Of a DNA stretch of 64,000 nucleotides, positions 48,805 to 63,232 are shown in pieces. The notes under the pieces were generated by a model. It made no database searches, had not been told where the DNA came from, and was given only the letters and a program-made list of their open reading frames with translations. The position numbers and the translations under genes are program-made. Source of the DNA: Corticium candelabrum (Eukaryota > Porifera > Homoscleromorpha > Homosclerophorida > Plakinidae); NCBI RefSeq assembly GCF_963422355.1, contig NC_085100.1, positions 5,104,568-5,168,567 of the forward strand, written 5' to 3'. Numbering within the stretch: the stretch's first letter is position 1; each line of letters begins with the position of its first letter.

Positions 48805-50800
48805 AACAGACCTTCAGTCAAATAAGACTGTCACAGACACACAATGCCAGACTGGTTTGGTTGGTTTGTAAGATGATTTGTTTCATTGTTGATAAGGTTT
48901 TCACCATATTACCTTTGTGGGGAACTCAAAAGTGTACAGCTAGAATCACATACTACTCCATTCAAAACAAACACTTACAAAGTAATAGTAAGAATGAAGA
49001 AGCACTAAAGTGTTAAACCCTCGGCTGCTTAGGCATACTCAGTAACTGGCACCTTATAGCATGAAGAGTGAGAAGGGGCTGGACACATTGATTAGCAACA
49101 CTGGGATTGTCCACATCTGCACACTAATTTCACCATAGATAACAATGAGGTCATGTGCTACATTCCAATTGGCCATCTGTGTGTCTGTCCATCTACTAAA
49201 CACTAATGTAACCCTAGTGCATGCACACCTTGGGTTAATCAGTAGAACTACAATATAGCAGATAAAACATACTGAACAACCAACTAGACATATTACATAA
49301 TACAGGTGCAAGTTCCAACATATCATACCATCCCAATTGCATAACGTTGCATAACTGTGTTCGATACAGGCTTCTCCTGTAGTCCCATCTTTTAAATTTC
49401 CAATGCAAGAATGATTGAGAAGTACTGATTCTGTTGTCATCTTTGATTTCCTTGTATTTACAATTACCATGAGTAGCAAGCTCTCAACAGTAACTCAATG
49501 ACTGACTTATGCTCTGCTGCATCCAAATCTTTGATAACAGATGGACCCATCACATAAGGTCCAATAGCTACCAAATCACAACCATCTGCAACCACGACAG
49601 CATGAATCCACTGGCTCGCAAACAGAGTCACTTCTCCACGTTGGTACTCGTCTGATTTGTGTATACTGCAACACAGGATGTAAATTGCAACTAGCATTAT
49701 TAGAATATGCTAAGATAAGCATGATTACAACACAATTAGTATAACTCTAATTGCTTCAAGCAATTCCTATGACAAATTTCTGACATCTCATAGTAATTTC
49801 GCCTGGAAAAGTATGACGTGGCGGAAAGGGGTCTGGTTACGCGAGACTAATCACAATGTTGTTGATGATGCTGTGTCCACCCAACCTTGCTGACAAACAT
49901 GGCAATTATTAAGATGTCATTTCCACATGTATAGCAGTGTGACACTATGCCAAATATCCACTCTACTTATCTAACACAACCTGACCAGTTAACTTTATAT
50001 ATGCAGTGTTATCGCAGTGAAAAGACAACTAAATCATGATAAGTACTGGTCCTAAGTACCATTGAACTCACTGCTACCAGAGATGCTTTAAATGGTGTTA
50101 CATTGATGTGATACACCAGCAAACTCAACACAAACTACTGACTTTCCCCTACCCTTGGCAGAATGTGGGAACCAGCATAAATCAGACTAAGATTCCCTAG
50201 ACATGCAGTAGACAACTTCTAGACTTCCCTATAGATAACCTAGTGTTGTACATTGCTGACATGCTTCAATTAGCTGCTGGGCGTTATTGCTAGTACACAA
50301 ATTGGTTGGAAAGTAAGCATGTGTTATGATGAATTCAGTACGTGTTAACACCTATGTTGTTACAAAACTCTATTTAACATCGACTGAATTCTTTACGAAA
50401 TGTGTTAAATAAAGTACCCATTTTAAATTCAGTCGTTAAATTCAGTCTGGCATTGAAAGAACAATGCAGAATAATGTCTTCAATCACTTGATTAGGTGTA
50501 GACTTTTTAACAAGCATACCATATGCTCCAACTGTTTTCTTCGATGTTCAAATTTTAAGCTTTAGATGTTAGACGAATGGCAAGACAAAATAGCCTAATC
50601 CTGTTGCAATAACCAACACAAGCAGGAAGTGTAATAAGCTGATGTGTCATTGCATCTAGTGAAGTAGATTGTGTCGTTGACTAGATCAGCTAGTGTAGCT
50701 ATAGCCATTTGACGAAGGGAACTTGTAAAGCTAAAACAGGTCATGCACCTTACCCTAAGAAGACGAGTGGATGTCTGTTGCAGTTCAGCAAAGCGGCCAT
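48407..50800 (-). CDS. Unrecognised small gene, at least three exons
   Basis: Exon 1, 50800-50754: ATG in good context, MAALLNCNRHPLVFL, then donor GTAAGG in phase 2. Exon 2, 49665-49468, joins in phase and reads HKSDEYQRGEVTLFASQWIH then AVVVADGCDLVAIGPYVMGP, ending in phase 2 at GTAATT. A likely last exon is 48516-48407, reading EVLAHLCIPDAQLLEF and ending VKAQEGFC with stop, but it needs phase 1, so a further exon between 49467 and 48517 is probably missing from this model. No family was recognised. Exon 1 lies between two inverted repeat arms (50400-50470 and 50913-50993). Function unknown. Confidence 0.5.
48517..49467. other. Intron of the small minus-strand gene with (CA)n and dispersed repeats
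   Basis: (CA)n at 48726-48803. 48543-48690 resembles 34180-34320 (GAAGCACTACAATGC, a GCAGCTTGA block, and TTGGTCACGT). 48988-49024 repeats the GAAGAAGCACTAAAGTG family. An unseen exon may lie here. Confidence 0.5.
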
Positions 50801-51007
50801 TTTGTCTAATGTCTAAAGTGTGCTATCTGGCTAAATCTAACAGTGTACATTGAAGTAAACAGTCGGGGTGAACGTGTGTTAAGAGTCTAGACCTAACCAA
50901 GTGATATTATACATTGTTCTTTCAATGCCAGGCTGAATTTAACAAAGTCTTGTTAACGTTCGACTGAATTTAACATGGGTACTTTATTTACCACCGAAGG
51001 AATTCTT
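50385..51007. repeat. Inverted repeat arms flanking exon 1 of the small minus-strand gene
   Basis: Left arm 50400-50470 contains AAATAAAGTACCCATTTTAA, ATTCAGTCTGGCATTGAAAG and AACAATG. The right arm, 50913-50993, contains the reverse complements (CATTGTTCTTTCAATGCCAG and GGGTACTTTATTTA). The loop of about 440 bp holds a MAALLNCN-type first exon. It may be a fold-back element or two independent insertions. Confidence 0.7.
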
Positions 51008-51317
51008 CACAACACATGCACATTGCAAACAATTGAAATACTAAATTTAACAGTCTTAGAGATGCCCAGTAAATGCCAAGACAGTTTACAAAAACATTAC
51101 GTTAATTAGTTTGATTATGTTAGTAGAATTCAAGCCAAATCCCAATTAGAACACCTCAAAGATAACGTTTTGACATGGGAGCATGCCAGTCTTTAAAATT
51201 ACATTGCCAGTTTTAGTCATAATGGTGGCATCTATGAGGACTTCTACATGGACCACCGTGTCTTGGTGCAGCTGTTGCAGGCACGGCAAAGTCACAAGAG
51301 GTTACGGAGAAAATAAA

Positions 51318-51680
51318 GTCCTGTCCACACTAGATAAGAAAGGATCGTGATCGAATCTTGATCCTGCTGATTGCAATCGATCACGACAGCGAGCGTCCAC
51401 ACTGCACTTCGAAAACGCTACCTCCGCCTCATTTTCAGTATCACGTGATTGATGACAGATGTGTACGTGTGGGTTCTTTGCTTGTGGAAAGCGATGATAC
51501 AGCAACGTAAGGCGAGCAAGGACAAAGACAAGTGAAGAAGGTTAGATGTTCCGACTACAGGTGTAGTGAACGTGGAGGTAACGGCCACAATTTCTAATTG
51601 GAATCACGATCAAAACCACCTCCCGATGTGGACTGGATTTATCGCGATCGAATCACGATCCAGTTGCAAGTGTGGACCTA
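51318..51680. mobile_element. MITE with GTCCACACT termini
   Basis: The left end, AGTCCTGTCCACACTAG followed by GGATCGTGATCGAATC, matches the reversed right end, AGGTCCACACTTG followed by GGATCGTGATTCGATC. Imperfect TIRs of about 40 bp. Its right end coincides within a few bases with the start of the BUD22/SRFBP1 pseudogene duplication. Confidence 0.65.
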
Positions 51681-52610
51681 TTACATTAATCAACCACTGC
51701 CATTGTGTTTACATATTGTAATTACTTGTGTTTCAGATTTGGCTAAGAGAGCCAAAAGATGTTTGATGACCAATGATGTTGTTATGAAAGCAGTAGAAAC
51801 ACAGCCAGACACAGAGTCAGCTACTGCGAAGAGGTATAGTATGTATAGTCATTAGTTGAATACTACATATCGATGTTAGGAATGGTAGTAGAACAGAACA
51901 GTCGTCTCAGAACATCCCATGCAATGAATGTCACAAAATTGTTTGTATTTGTTTCCACTGACAGGACAACAGAATCAACTGGCACAGACAAATTTGGTAT
52001 TGGATTGCTAGCAAGACAAGATGTATCAAACAGCACAGATTCAACTGATACCACTAACAGTACACCAATAACTACATTCCTAAGCTGCGTTGAACACCAG
52101 TCGTCACAAGTGCTGGAAAGATCACGGTCAGTAAATTGTGACAATTACAGAAGCCTACTATAATAGGTATTTTGTTCACCAGCATAAGAAAAATAGAAAA
52201 GGTCAGAGGGCAAGGAGAAAGTAAATGTCATCTCTAGTCTCTTTGCTACTGTGTAGATCGAACAGAAAGTTGTGTACAGACTGTAGCAAGAGAAGTTTGA
52301 CAGTAAAGCAAAGCACATTGATCAAGGCATCACATCACAATATGCACGATGTACACAGGAAACAAATTTGAACAACATGAAGCTGTCGCCACAACAGCAA
52401 CTCTCACTTTACCAATACAAAGTAAGAAGACAAGAACAACGGCATCAGTGAGAACGACTGATCACCCATCATGGGAAGCAAGTAAAAGAAGACGGGCACA
52501 AGAACAAGCTATCAGTTCATTTAGTGAAACCAAGATAATTTCAGACTCAGACTAGTTAGACTAACATATAATTCAGTCTTCTATCAAACAATTTTCTTAA
52601 TTTCTAACAT
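51681..52610 (+). pseudogene. Duplicated BUD22/SRFBP1 exons, disabled
   Basis: Inverted copy of 57040-57977, including introns and splice sites, so it arose at DNA level and not by retroposition. It contains the exon beginning DLAKRAKRCLMTNDVV, the Ser/Thr-rich exon, the KNRKGQRA-type exon and the C-terminal HPSWEAS exon. Differences disable it: a TAG stop at 52284-52286 where the intact copy has TGG, a 1-bp loss near 52110, and a 1-bp loss near 52357 that changes frame before the last segment. It lacks the upstream exons and any promoter of the parent. Only about 4 differences were counted in the last 195 bp, so the duplication is young. Confidence 0.88.
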
Positions 52611-52739
52611 CCTATCTGCGTTGCTAATAAAGTAGTGCTCTCTGTTAGCTAATCAACAGAAATTTTTCTGTTCTTTCTGCTACCACTCATGTTGACTGTT
52701 GTCTAGAAACTGATTGAAGACAAGCTTGGATTGCCTTTG

Positions 52740-53785
52740 AGAATCACTATCGAAGGTCAAAAGCTTGAGAACTTTGGTTTCTAAGTAGAGTCTTCACTCT
52801 CTTCATAGCTGAAAGAGCATGCTCGCAATTGGCAGTAATGAATGGCATTACCAGAGCAATATTAAGCTCGAGTGTCCAGCCAGCCATATCCCCCCAGGGA
52901 AGGAGAAAGACTAGCTGGAGACATTCACCACTCAAACAAACCGGTGACTCTCTGTCCTCCAATCAGGGTGCCATTCAATGTTTGTGCATCCTCAAAAGGG
53001 ATGCAAGTCACTATTGGCTCTTTGCTAATGTAATTTCTCTGGCGTAAGTGCCTGCCGTCTCGACACGTGCCATTGAAGTCTCAAACAACAGGTTGACTCT
53101 TCCCAGCTCTTCTCGTTGTCTGCCTCTTGTTCTAAGAGCGCTAGACTCAAAGCTTACCACAGAGGCCAACCAAAGGTCAACTGCAACGTACGCAAATCAT
53201 AGCTCTGCACGTCGCCCTGCGTTGAGTGCAAAAATACCACGCTTTGTAGATGGTCTACTCGTTCAGTGCATGCAACGTACGACACCCTGAGTGACTAGAA
53301 GTTGTTTGGCTAGCGCTGCCTATTCCTTGAAGTAAGAAAAGGAAGACACAAAGGAGAAGACGACATGCAAGTGTAACTCACATGCTAACAAAATGTGATA
53401 TCAGATGGTAAAAGCAATTGACTACTCAGTTACAAATGCATTAGTAGAGAGCCCATAGTGACATGCATTGCTATCAGCAATTATCGTGAATGCACATGCA
53501 TGCACAAACACTAACCAAACGTGCAAAATCCTGATTGGAGGATAGAGTCGGCAGTTTCCTTTGAGTGGTGAATGTCTCCAGCCGGTCTTTCTCCTCTGTG
53601 GGGGAGGGGAGGGAGGGGAGGTGACCAGCTGGACACTCAAGCCTAGAGCAATTCATGTTTTTTTGCACTTTTCTACAAATTTTCTGTAGACCGTCCCCCT
53701 CTATGGATGAAAAAATGTTGAAATATGCATTGTGCTTTTCTTCCAGCCTTCCTTGCCACCTCACGTGCACAGGGCAGTCTGGCAT
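52740..53785 (-). mobile_element. hAT transposase relic split by a fold-back insertion
   Basis: The minus strand at 52850-52750 reads VMPFITANCEHALSAMKRVK, the hAT C-terminal dimerisation motif. Its upstream part continues beyond 53652 on the other side of the insertion at 52861-53644. Stops are present, so it is dead. Confidence 0.6.
52861..53644. mobile_element. Fold-back MITE with 8-bp target duplication AGAGCAAT
   Basis: Arms of about 180 bp (52861-53035 and 53440-53644, inverted) start CTCGAGTGTCCAGCC and, reversed, CTTGAGTGTCCAGC. Both contain GGAGAAAGAC, GGAGACATTCACCACTCAAA and CTCCAATCAGG. AGAGCAAT flanks it at 52853-52860 and 53645-53652. It interrupts a hAT relic. A related hairpin is at 62765-62881. 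Confidence 0.85.
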
Positions 53786-54098
53786 TGAGACTATTACATG
53801 GTTCTACATGTGTAAACATTACATATTAATAACAATGCACTCAAAAGTAGAATAAACTCTGATTCTACTATTATCTTAAGTACAGTGATTTGCAGAGCTA
53901 CCAACTTTCCCGCATTGAGCAGGAGACTCACATATTTGGGACCATTCTCCTGCTTACCTACATTTGGCATCAAATCTCCCCCATTCTGACCATTGATGGG
54001 TGTGACTAATGATGGGTGTGCCTGTTCTCTACACCTGATATCAATGTATGTCTAGATTTTTATGTGTGCCAGCCCCTCTCCCCATCCGGCTTTCTATA

Positions 54099-54590
54099 GT
54101 TATGCTTGATTGGGCTCTTCCAGAAAAGGCTCCATGTGCACACCCCTCTTCCAACTTCTACAGCTCTGGGTGCAGGACAGTTAGTCGCCAAAATTAGTCG
54201 TGGGACATGTAGTAGCGGAACTTTAGTCACCAGTACACTTAGTCGCCATATTAGTAGTCGCCAAGTAATAAAAAACCTATCTATACGTACCTGTCAAATT
54301 TATGTCATCAAATACATAATATAGTGTGATTAGTATCAACACTAATGTCTTCAAAGACTACTAAAACAGTAAATTACAGTATCGAATTATGTGCATATCA
54401 CATCATCAATTAGAAGCTAAGATTGTGAGCTATCCTCTAAGATACATAATACTGGCATCAGTGGGAAATCGCCGCAAAACTGTTTCTATTCGCTGGTTGT
54501 GTGCCACGGTTGTTCAACGCGGCTGAGGTGGAGTATTGCCGGCGATCATTTCTCCAAAAGAGGCTGACAGAGCCCAATCAAACGCGCCCT
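54099..54590. mobile_element. MITE with TTGATTGGGCTC termini
   Basis: The left end and reversed right end share GATTGGGCTCT. The following GGCTCC-TGTGCA and CCCCTCTTCCAACTTCTACAG blocks match 63104-63150. The interior seems to contain extra sequence compared with that 140-bp copy. Confidence 0.6.
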
Positions 54591-54707
54591 ATATTTGGTC
54601 AGAATAACCAACCGGATATAGAAGGAGTCCGTCATGAAAATTCTATAAACTATCCGAAAGTTGAAAAGGGGGAGGGCCTAGTTACACAAAATTACCCTAG
54701 TCTGGTG

Positions 54708-54835
54708 TAGCCTAGACCCTTCTCGTCCAGAAGTATGAAGCGGTGGAAAAGGTCTGAGAAAGACCCTCTCTCGTTCGAAGGTATGACATGGCAGGAAAGG
54801 GTCTAGCTACATGAGACTAAGATTACCAAAGAAGT
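54708..54835. repeat. Palindromic copy of the TAGCCAGACCC repeat family
   Basis: TGTAGCCTAGACCCTTC at 54708 and GGGTCTAGCTACATGAGACTA near 54815 are inverted to each other. Related sequences occur at 12004, 35703 and 49842. Confidence 0.6.
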
Positions 54836-55179
54836 TGATAAAAAAAGTGGAAGAAGGCTACAACACAATACAATCTAGAACATCACAACTAGTCGTGAGA
54901 ATCAATGTGCATATATCTCGTTCTTATGGCTGATTGGCGTTGATGCTAGAAGAACTGTTGCTAATTAGGCACAATAATCGGTTATACATTTATTGCAATT
55001 TACTTAATTACGTGTACTTTAATTAATGAATTAATTAATGGCTGAGCAGGCATGCAAATATTAAATTATTATAATTATATATTATTTAACGCTTATCGCG
55101 ACATAACATTAATTGATATTAATGTTATTGTAAGCGTGTTTAATAATTTTATCTCACGCTGCAAACTCGTGCATTCTAT

Positions 55180-55616
55180 TTAGCTAAGTTGGCAAGTCTG
55201 GATTTGATGCAAATGAAATGCGGCTACCACCAGCTAAAACGCATAAATAATAAAGTATTTAGTAGCGTGAATCGACGAAAAAGTCGATCTCTAGGAGCGA
55301 AATAGCCACATATTTGTATGTGCACCAAACGTTAGGCTAGAATTAACTAAGTAACGTGACAGTGTAAATCCAACATTGAAATCAATGAGTCAATACCTTA
55401 CTGTATCGTCAGCAGACGAATCATCACTGAACAAAAAGTTTGCCTTTGATGTATTATCAACAATGATTCCTTTTCCAGCAACTAAAGCATCACATTTTCA
55501 ACTAACGCAGCCCTAACTACATTTAATTGCTACATACTCCATATTTGCCGAGTTTGACAGGCAACTGAAGTAGAAAACCAAGCAGACAAGCCTAGAAACA
55601 AATCCCGCCTTGCCAT
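55180..55616 (-). CDS. Candidate 70-residue gene divergent from MBD2/3
   Basis: Exon 1, 55616-55538: MARRDLFLGLSAWFSTSVAC then QTRQIW, donor GTATGT, phase 1. Exon 2, 55481-55402: IAGKGIIVDNTSKANFLFSD then DSSADDT, donor GTAAGG, phase 0. A plausible last exon is 55233-55180, reading LVVAAFHLHQIQTCQLS and stop. Phases agree throughout, and an ATTAAA (minus strand) lies near 55140. No family was recognised. The N-terminus is hydrophobic after RR and could be a signal or targeting peptide. Its ATG is 100 bp from that of MBD2/3, on the opposite strand, implying one bidirectional promoter. Exons 1-2 are much more convincing than the last; the gene could continue elsewhere. Confidence 0.5.
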
Positions 55617-55716
55617 TTCGATCTAACGCACGCTAGATATCCTACTAGCCACGCACGCTAATGCTAACTGCCAAGCGTTCTGAAAAGGAACACAGCCGAA
55701 GACGTACTGTCGTACA
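55617..55716. promoter_or_regulatory. Probable bidirectional promoter
   Basis: Only 100 bp separate the divergent start codons at 55616 (minus) and 55717 (plus). CpGs are present and no TATA box is evident, as in many animal head-to-head housekeeping pairs. Confidence 0.45.
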
Positions 55717-57028
55717 ATGCCGGAACAGGAGAATAACGAGAACACGCCATGTTCATACTTGCCCACGGGATGGCGACGTCTTGTAGTATTCAGAAAATCG
55801 GGTCTTTCTGCTGGTAAAAGTGATGTCTATTACTACAGGTGTGCACTGTTCTAGAGTTCTAAAGTTTAGTTGTACTTCTACATATTAACCTAAAACAACT
55901 AAAGATGTTACTTTTCTTGTTATACGAGAGATAGCTGATAGGTCTCATTCTGTTTGCATGGTAACAGATTTCTTTTTCGTATTTGATAGTCCGGATGGGC
56001 AAAAATTCCGATCTAAGCCTCAGCTCCAGGCGCACTTTGGAGACAAATTAGATTTGACGGAGTTTGATTTTCGAACTGGTGGTCATATTCCGACTGGTAA
56101 GAAAAAGAGAACAACTCGAGCTGGTTCACCAAGACTGAGGGCAATGAGGGGACTGCCGAAGAATAAGACCCCTCCTAGCCGGGTTATTTGTGGGCTGGTG
56201 AGGCAACCAGTGACATGTGTTTTACCACAATCTCATGATTTCAGAAAGACAACTCCACCTGATATTTCAATGAAGACTGATGTTCAGCCACTAAAGCCTC
56301 TCCCACAGCAAAGGTTCTGTATGAAACGACTAGATAGGCTGGTTGTATACGGCATGGACGGTTGTGAAGTACAAGTTGTAGACTGTAATAAAGTTAACGC
56401 TGATAATGAGATGAATGGTGATACAATGGATGACAAGGAAAGCAGTGACTTAATTGGTAGACAGCTAACTGATGCTTCGAATTCAGTATATGTTGAAGAC
56501 AAGATTCCTGATGTTGGCACAAGTGAAGCAATGAATGGTGGGGACCAGAAGAAACCAAACACGTCAGCTCCTTCTGTAGCCTCAAAGACAAAAATGTCTC
56601 AAGCTCTTCTTGATCGGCTGCAACAGGAAAGTCCTGCAGTGAATTTGTCATTTCTAACTCAACCTGCTGCTGGAGGATACAGCCACCATGTTCCTGCTAC
56701 TTATCGATTTCCGGTGATGCATAACACAGTGGGGTATCCTCATCTCTTGCCTTATCATGTGGGTGCTGTTGGTCACTCATATCCACCCGTTTATAGTCCC
56801 GGACATCCCATGTTTCAAACACAGCATGCTGGAACTGATCGGTTTCACTCATTCCAGAGGATGCCTGTTGAATGGGGCAATCCACCAGCACAGAGTCGTG
56901 TAGTTGAGCAGGCAGATTCGTCACTGGAGATTGCAGAGGAGGAAGTGAGGCGACAAGAGGAGAGAGTTCGAGTCATTAGACAAAAGCTGGAAGCTGCCAG
57001 GCTAAAGTCGGGCCATAGTGCTATCTGA
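55717..57028 (+). CDS. MBD2/3: MBD2/3-type methyl-CpG-binding domain protein
   Basis: Two exons (55717-55838 and 55990-57028), 386 residues. Family members bind methyl-CpG and recruit the NuRD deacetylase/remodelling complex in the nucleus. The N-terminal MBD (residues about 12-75) reads LPTGWRRLVVFRKSGLSAGK, DVYYYSPDGQKFRSKPQ across the splice, and FDFRTG. A middle region has VRQPVTCV, like the MBD2/3 intrinsically disordered NuRD-binding part, and QQRFCMKRLDRL. The C-terminal coiled coil RRQEERVRVIRQKLEAA corresponds to the helix that pairs with p66/GATAD2. The exon 1 ATG was chosen because it opens the MBD in frame. A His/Tyr/Pro-rich insert (about 270-330) is longer than in vertebrates. 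It ends 82 bp before the stop of the convergent gene. Confidence 0.94.
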
Positions 57029-57110
57029 GATAAAATTGTTTATATAAGATGTTAGAAATTAATCAGATAGTTTGATAGACGACTGAACTATATGTAAGTC
57101 TGCTAAACAA

Positions 57111-62013
<4,903 letters not shown>

Positions 62014-62039
62014 TCTAGATCTTATCACTAGTACAGTGT

Positions 62040-62400
62040 GTACCCAAAGATCACGAGGCTCGCAGAGCCTCGTACCCAGGCCCTCTTCTCGCGCTGTCGT
62101 GACGCGAACTAGCCTCGTACCCAGGCCTCTTGCGCGCTAGACGCTTCTTAGCCTCGGCTTTCCAGACCCATGTAGTTACGGTTTTGTCATTTGTGCGGTA
62201 GTAGACAACGACTCTAGGAAAAACTTCAATTTGCCGCGGACGCGATCGGCATGTGCCCCGAATCCGCTGCGAGTCGCTGTCTAGTCGATCGTCGCGCGTA
62301 GCCGCGAATTCGCGATGAAAATTCGCGATGCGCGCATCCGGTAGGATTCGTCGGCGTCGCGGATTCGATGTGACTTGCCGCGAAATCGCGACAAAACTCC
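62040..62400. repeat. CpG-rich repeat, GCCTCGTACCCAGGCC doubled
   Basis: AGCCTCGTACCCAGGCC occurs at about 62075-62091 and 62112-62128, with a small palindrome (GAGGCTCGCAGAGCCTC) at 62054-62070. Very CpG-rich through to 62400, overlapping the likely promoter side of BUD22/SRFBP1. Confidence 0.6.
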
Positions 62401-62440
62401 ATGAATTCACAGTGAGACTTTGTCTAGTAGACGTGATCAT

Positions 62441-62540
62441 GAAGTCGTGCATGCAGCTGGTCATGGTTGGTGTAGATGTTGAAGCATCGGTTCGTAACTA
62501 TATTCTAGAACAAACGGCTCTGCTAGTAGCTAAAAGGTGT
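62441..62540 (+). CDS. Possible first exon of a plus-strand gene, weak
   Basis: ATG at 62441 reads MKSCMQLVMVGVDVEASVRN, then YILEQTALLVAKR, followed by GTGTCA, a mediocre donor. It is divergent from BUD22/SRFBP1 (start codons about 430 bp apart). No downstream exon was recognised before the window ends. Confidence 0.2.
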
Positions 62541-62764
62541 CATTACTGCCGTTGACAGGCGCAGAATACAAACTACAATGTGTAGGAACGTGATTTTGCG
62601 TGAAGAGCGCACTATACGAGAAGTCGTCGTTTGTGCACAGTACTCTTCGGTAGACAGCAGATCACTACCAGTACACGACATGCATTAAATGTCTTCAGCA
62701 GGAAAGGTATGCATTTCTGAAACTGCACACTAGTGCTGGTCCTTGAGAAGAGGCGGTACTATCC

Positions 62765-62881
62765 TAGAGTCCAGTCGGTCACTTCCCCCACGGCGGAGAA
62801 AGACCGTCTTTCTCCGCTGCGGGGGGAGTGACCGTCTTTCTCTGCCGCGGGGGGAAATGACCGGCTGGACTCTCGAGCCTA
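62765..62881. mobile_element. Small hairpin element with 9-bp target duplication
   Basis: Arms AGAGTCCAGTCGGTCA and TGACCGGCTGGACTCT flank repeated GGAGAAAGAC/GTCTTTCTC units. The flanks GTACTATCC (62756-62764 and 62882-62890) are identical. Termini and the GGAGAAAGAC core match the fold-back element at 52861-53644, making this a shorter family member. Confidence 0.82.
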
Positions 62882-63016
62882 GTACTATCCCAGACTCGAT
62901 TTTGAATCAGCGCTACACAGGTCTGGGAGGCCGAGGCTGGACATCTCCGGCGGCTGCCAGACTGAAATAGCGAGTTCGTAGAGATGGTACCGATAGTATA
63001 CTAGTTTTACGGTATT

Positions 63017-63061
63017 CGTAGGCACCTCGTGTTGGTGAGTAACACGTCGCAACGGAGTTTT
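63017..63061. repeat. Dispersed repeat shared with 37638-37680
   Basis: Contains CCTCGTGTTGGTGAGT and AACACGTCGCAA followed by GGAGTTT; differs from the other copy by a few bases. Confidence 0.7.
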
Positions 63062-63088
63062 CTAACTTTCTACTGAAACGCCGCGCCC

Positions 63089-63232
63089 TAGGGTGCGTTC
63101 GATTGGGCTCGAGGCTCCGTGTGCAACCCCCCTTCCAGCCTCTGCAGTTCTGCCGTGCCGCTATAGTCGGAAGAACCAACTCTACCGACTCTGCTGCTGG
63201 TTCGAAGAGCCCAATCGAACGAACCCTAGCTA
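63089..63232. mobile_element. Short MITE, CTAGGG termini
   Basis: The left end GGGTGCGTTCGATTGGGCTC and the reversed right end GGGTTCGTTCGATTGGGCTC are 19/20 identical, each bordered by CTA/TAG. Related to 54099-54590. Confidence 0.82.

Larger units (their letters stand above)
53653..55179. other. Repeat-rich spacer between the hAT relic and the divergent gene pair
   Basis: Holds a MITE at about 54099-54590 whose ends (TTGATTGGGCTC on the left, GAGCCCAATCAAACGCGCC on the right) match the 63089-63232 element. It also holds a TAGTCGCC-repeat stretch (54180-54260), two inverted copies of the TAGCCAGACCC-type repeat at 54708-54835, and very AT-rich DNA at 55020-55150. No gene was seen. Confidence 0.55.

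Noticed and set aside
48711..48871. CRISPR-like appearance of spaced repeats
   Set aside because: Eukaryotic microsatellite and dispersed repeats without regular spacers.
49054..49479. 141-codon minus-strand ORF continuing from exon 2 of the small gene
   Set aside because: It reads through a good splice donor in another frame, and joining would need a 17-bp intron.
62051..62464. 137-codon minus-strand ORF, Arg-rich
   Set aside because: Composition follows the CpG-rich repeat, part of the translation is the doubled GCCTCGTACCCAGG repeat, and no domain is visible.
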